Source: Acidimicrobiia bacterium (GTDB lineage: Bacteria > Actinomycetota > Acidimicrobiia > Spongiisociales > SHLN01). From it: DNA of 5,431 nt. Under the pieces are notes generated by a model that saw only the letters and a program-made list of their open reading frames with translations, made no database searches and was not told the origin of the DNA. A program made the translations under genes and the position numbers. Of this stretch, positions 5,386-5,431 are shown piece by piece. How positions within the stretch are numbered: the first letter of the stretch is position 1; every line of letters begins with the position of its first letter. Location: NCBI GenBank assembly GCA_030623545.1, contig JAUXLW010000106.1, positions 1-5,431 of the forward strand, read 5' to 3'.

Positions 5386-5431
5386 GTGGGTGAAGTCAAG
5401 CTGGCGGCATTCCTGCTGTTGGTGGGCGCCA
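5386..5431 (+). CDS. Possible start of a further gene, signal-peptide-like N-terminus (3' partial)
   Basis: From the GTG at 5386 the frame stays open to the window edge and reads (M)GEVKLAAFLLLVGA, a lysine followed by a hydrophobic stretch as in a signal peptide or membrane anchor. An in-frame TAA at 5374 limits the start to here or to a less likely ATT at 5383. There is no clear Shine-Dalgarno. Only 15 codons are visible, so this is a tentative call and could be chance. Confidence 0.3.
   Translation, partial: MGEVKLAAFLLLVGA

Overview
The window is GC-rich bacterial DNA, almost fully coding. The codon use (strong G/C third positions), a class III aminotransferase, an Lnt-type acyltransferase with a serine at the usual nucleophile position, and promoter-like sequence placed for leaderless transcripts all suggest a high-GC Gram-positive-type lineage, plausibly an actinobacterium (Acidimicrobiia-like). 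That placement is inference; there is no rRNA or other phylogenetic marker here.

Layout. (1) Positions 2-106 (+) are the last 34 codons of an unidentified gene. It is translationally coupled, by a TAATG overlap under a near-perfect Shine-Dalgarno, to a 68-aa Trm112/UPF0434-family protein (106-312, +). (2) A full-length PLP-dependent class III aminotransferase of the GabT type follows at 352-1626 (+). (3) Its stop codon shares a CTAG palindrome with the stop of a convergent gene, an apolipoprotein N-acyltransferase (lnt family, 1623-3125, -). A 10-bp inverted repeat just beyond the gabT-like stop lies inside the 3' end of lnt. (4) The lnt start faces an inositol-monophosphatase-family gene (3144-3941, +) across only 18 bp, which hold a nearly symmetric TAGGGTA element placed like a -10 box for both genes. 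(5) Next is a secreted lipoprotein of unknown function (3963-5156, +), with an internal domain duplication and six cysteines after the lipidated one. (6) The last 275 bp (5157-5431) hold two strong hairpins, several CCAAC/GTTGG inverted repeats and, at the very end, what may be the signal-peptide start of another gene.

How the parts relate. The phosphatase and the lipoprotein gene are 21 bp apart and probably share a transcript. The lipoprotein is a possible substrate of the divergent Lnt homologue, although Lnt normally acts on all lipoproteins and the neighbourhood adds only weak evidence. The window shows no mobile element, CRISPR array, toxin-antitoxin or obvious defence system. The points most worth a second look are the Cys-to-Ser change in the Lnt homologue, the compact divergent promoter, and the duplicated domain of the lipoprotein.
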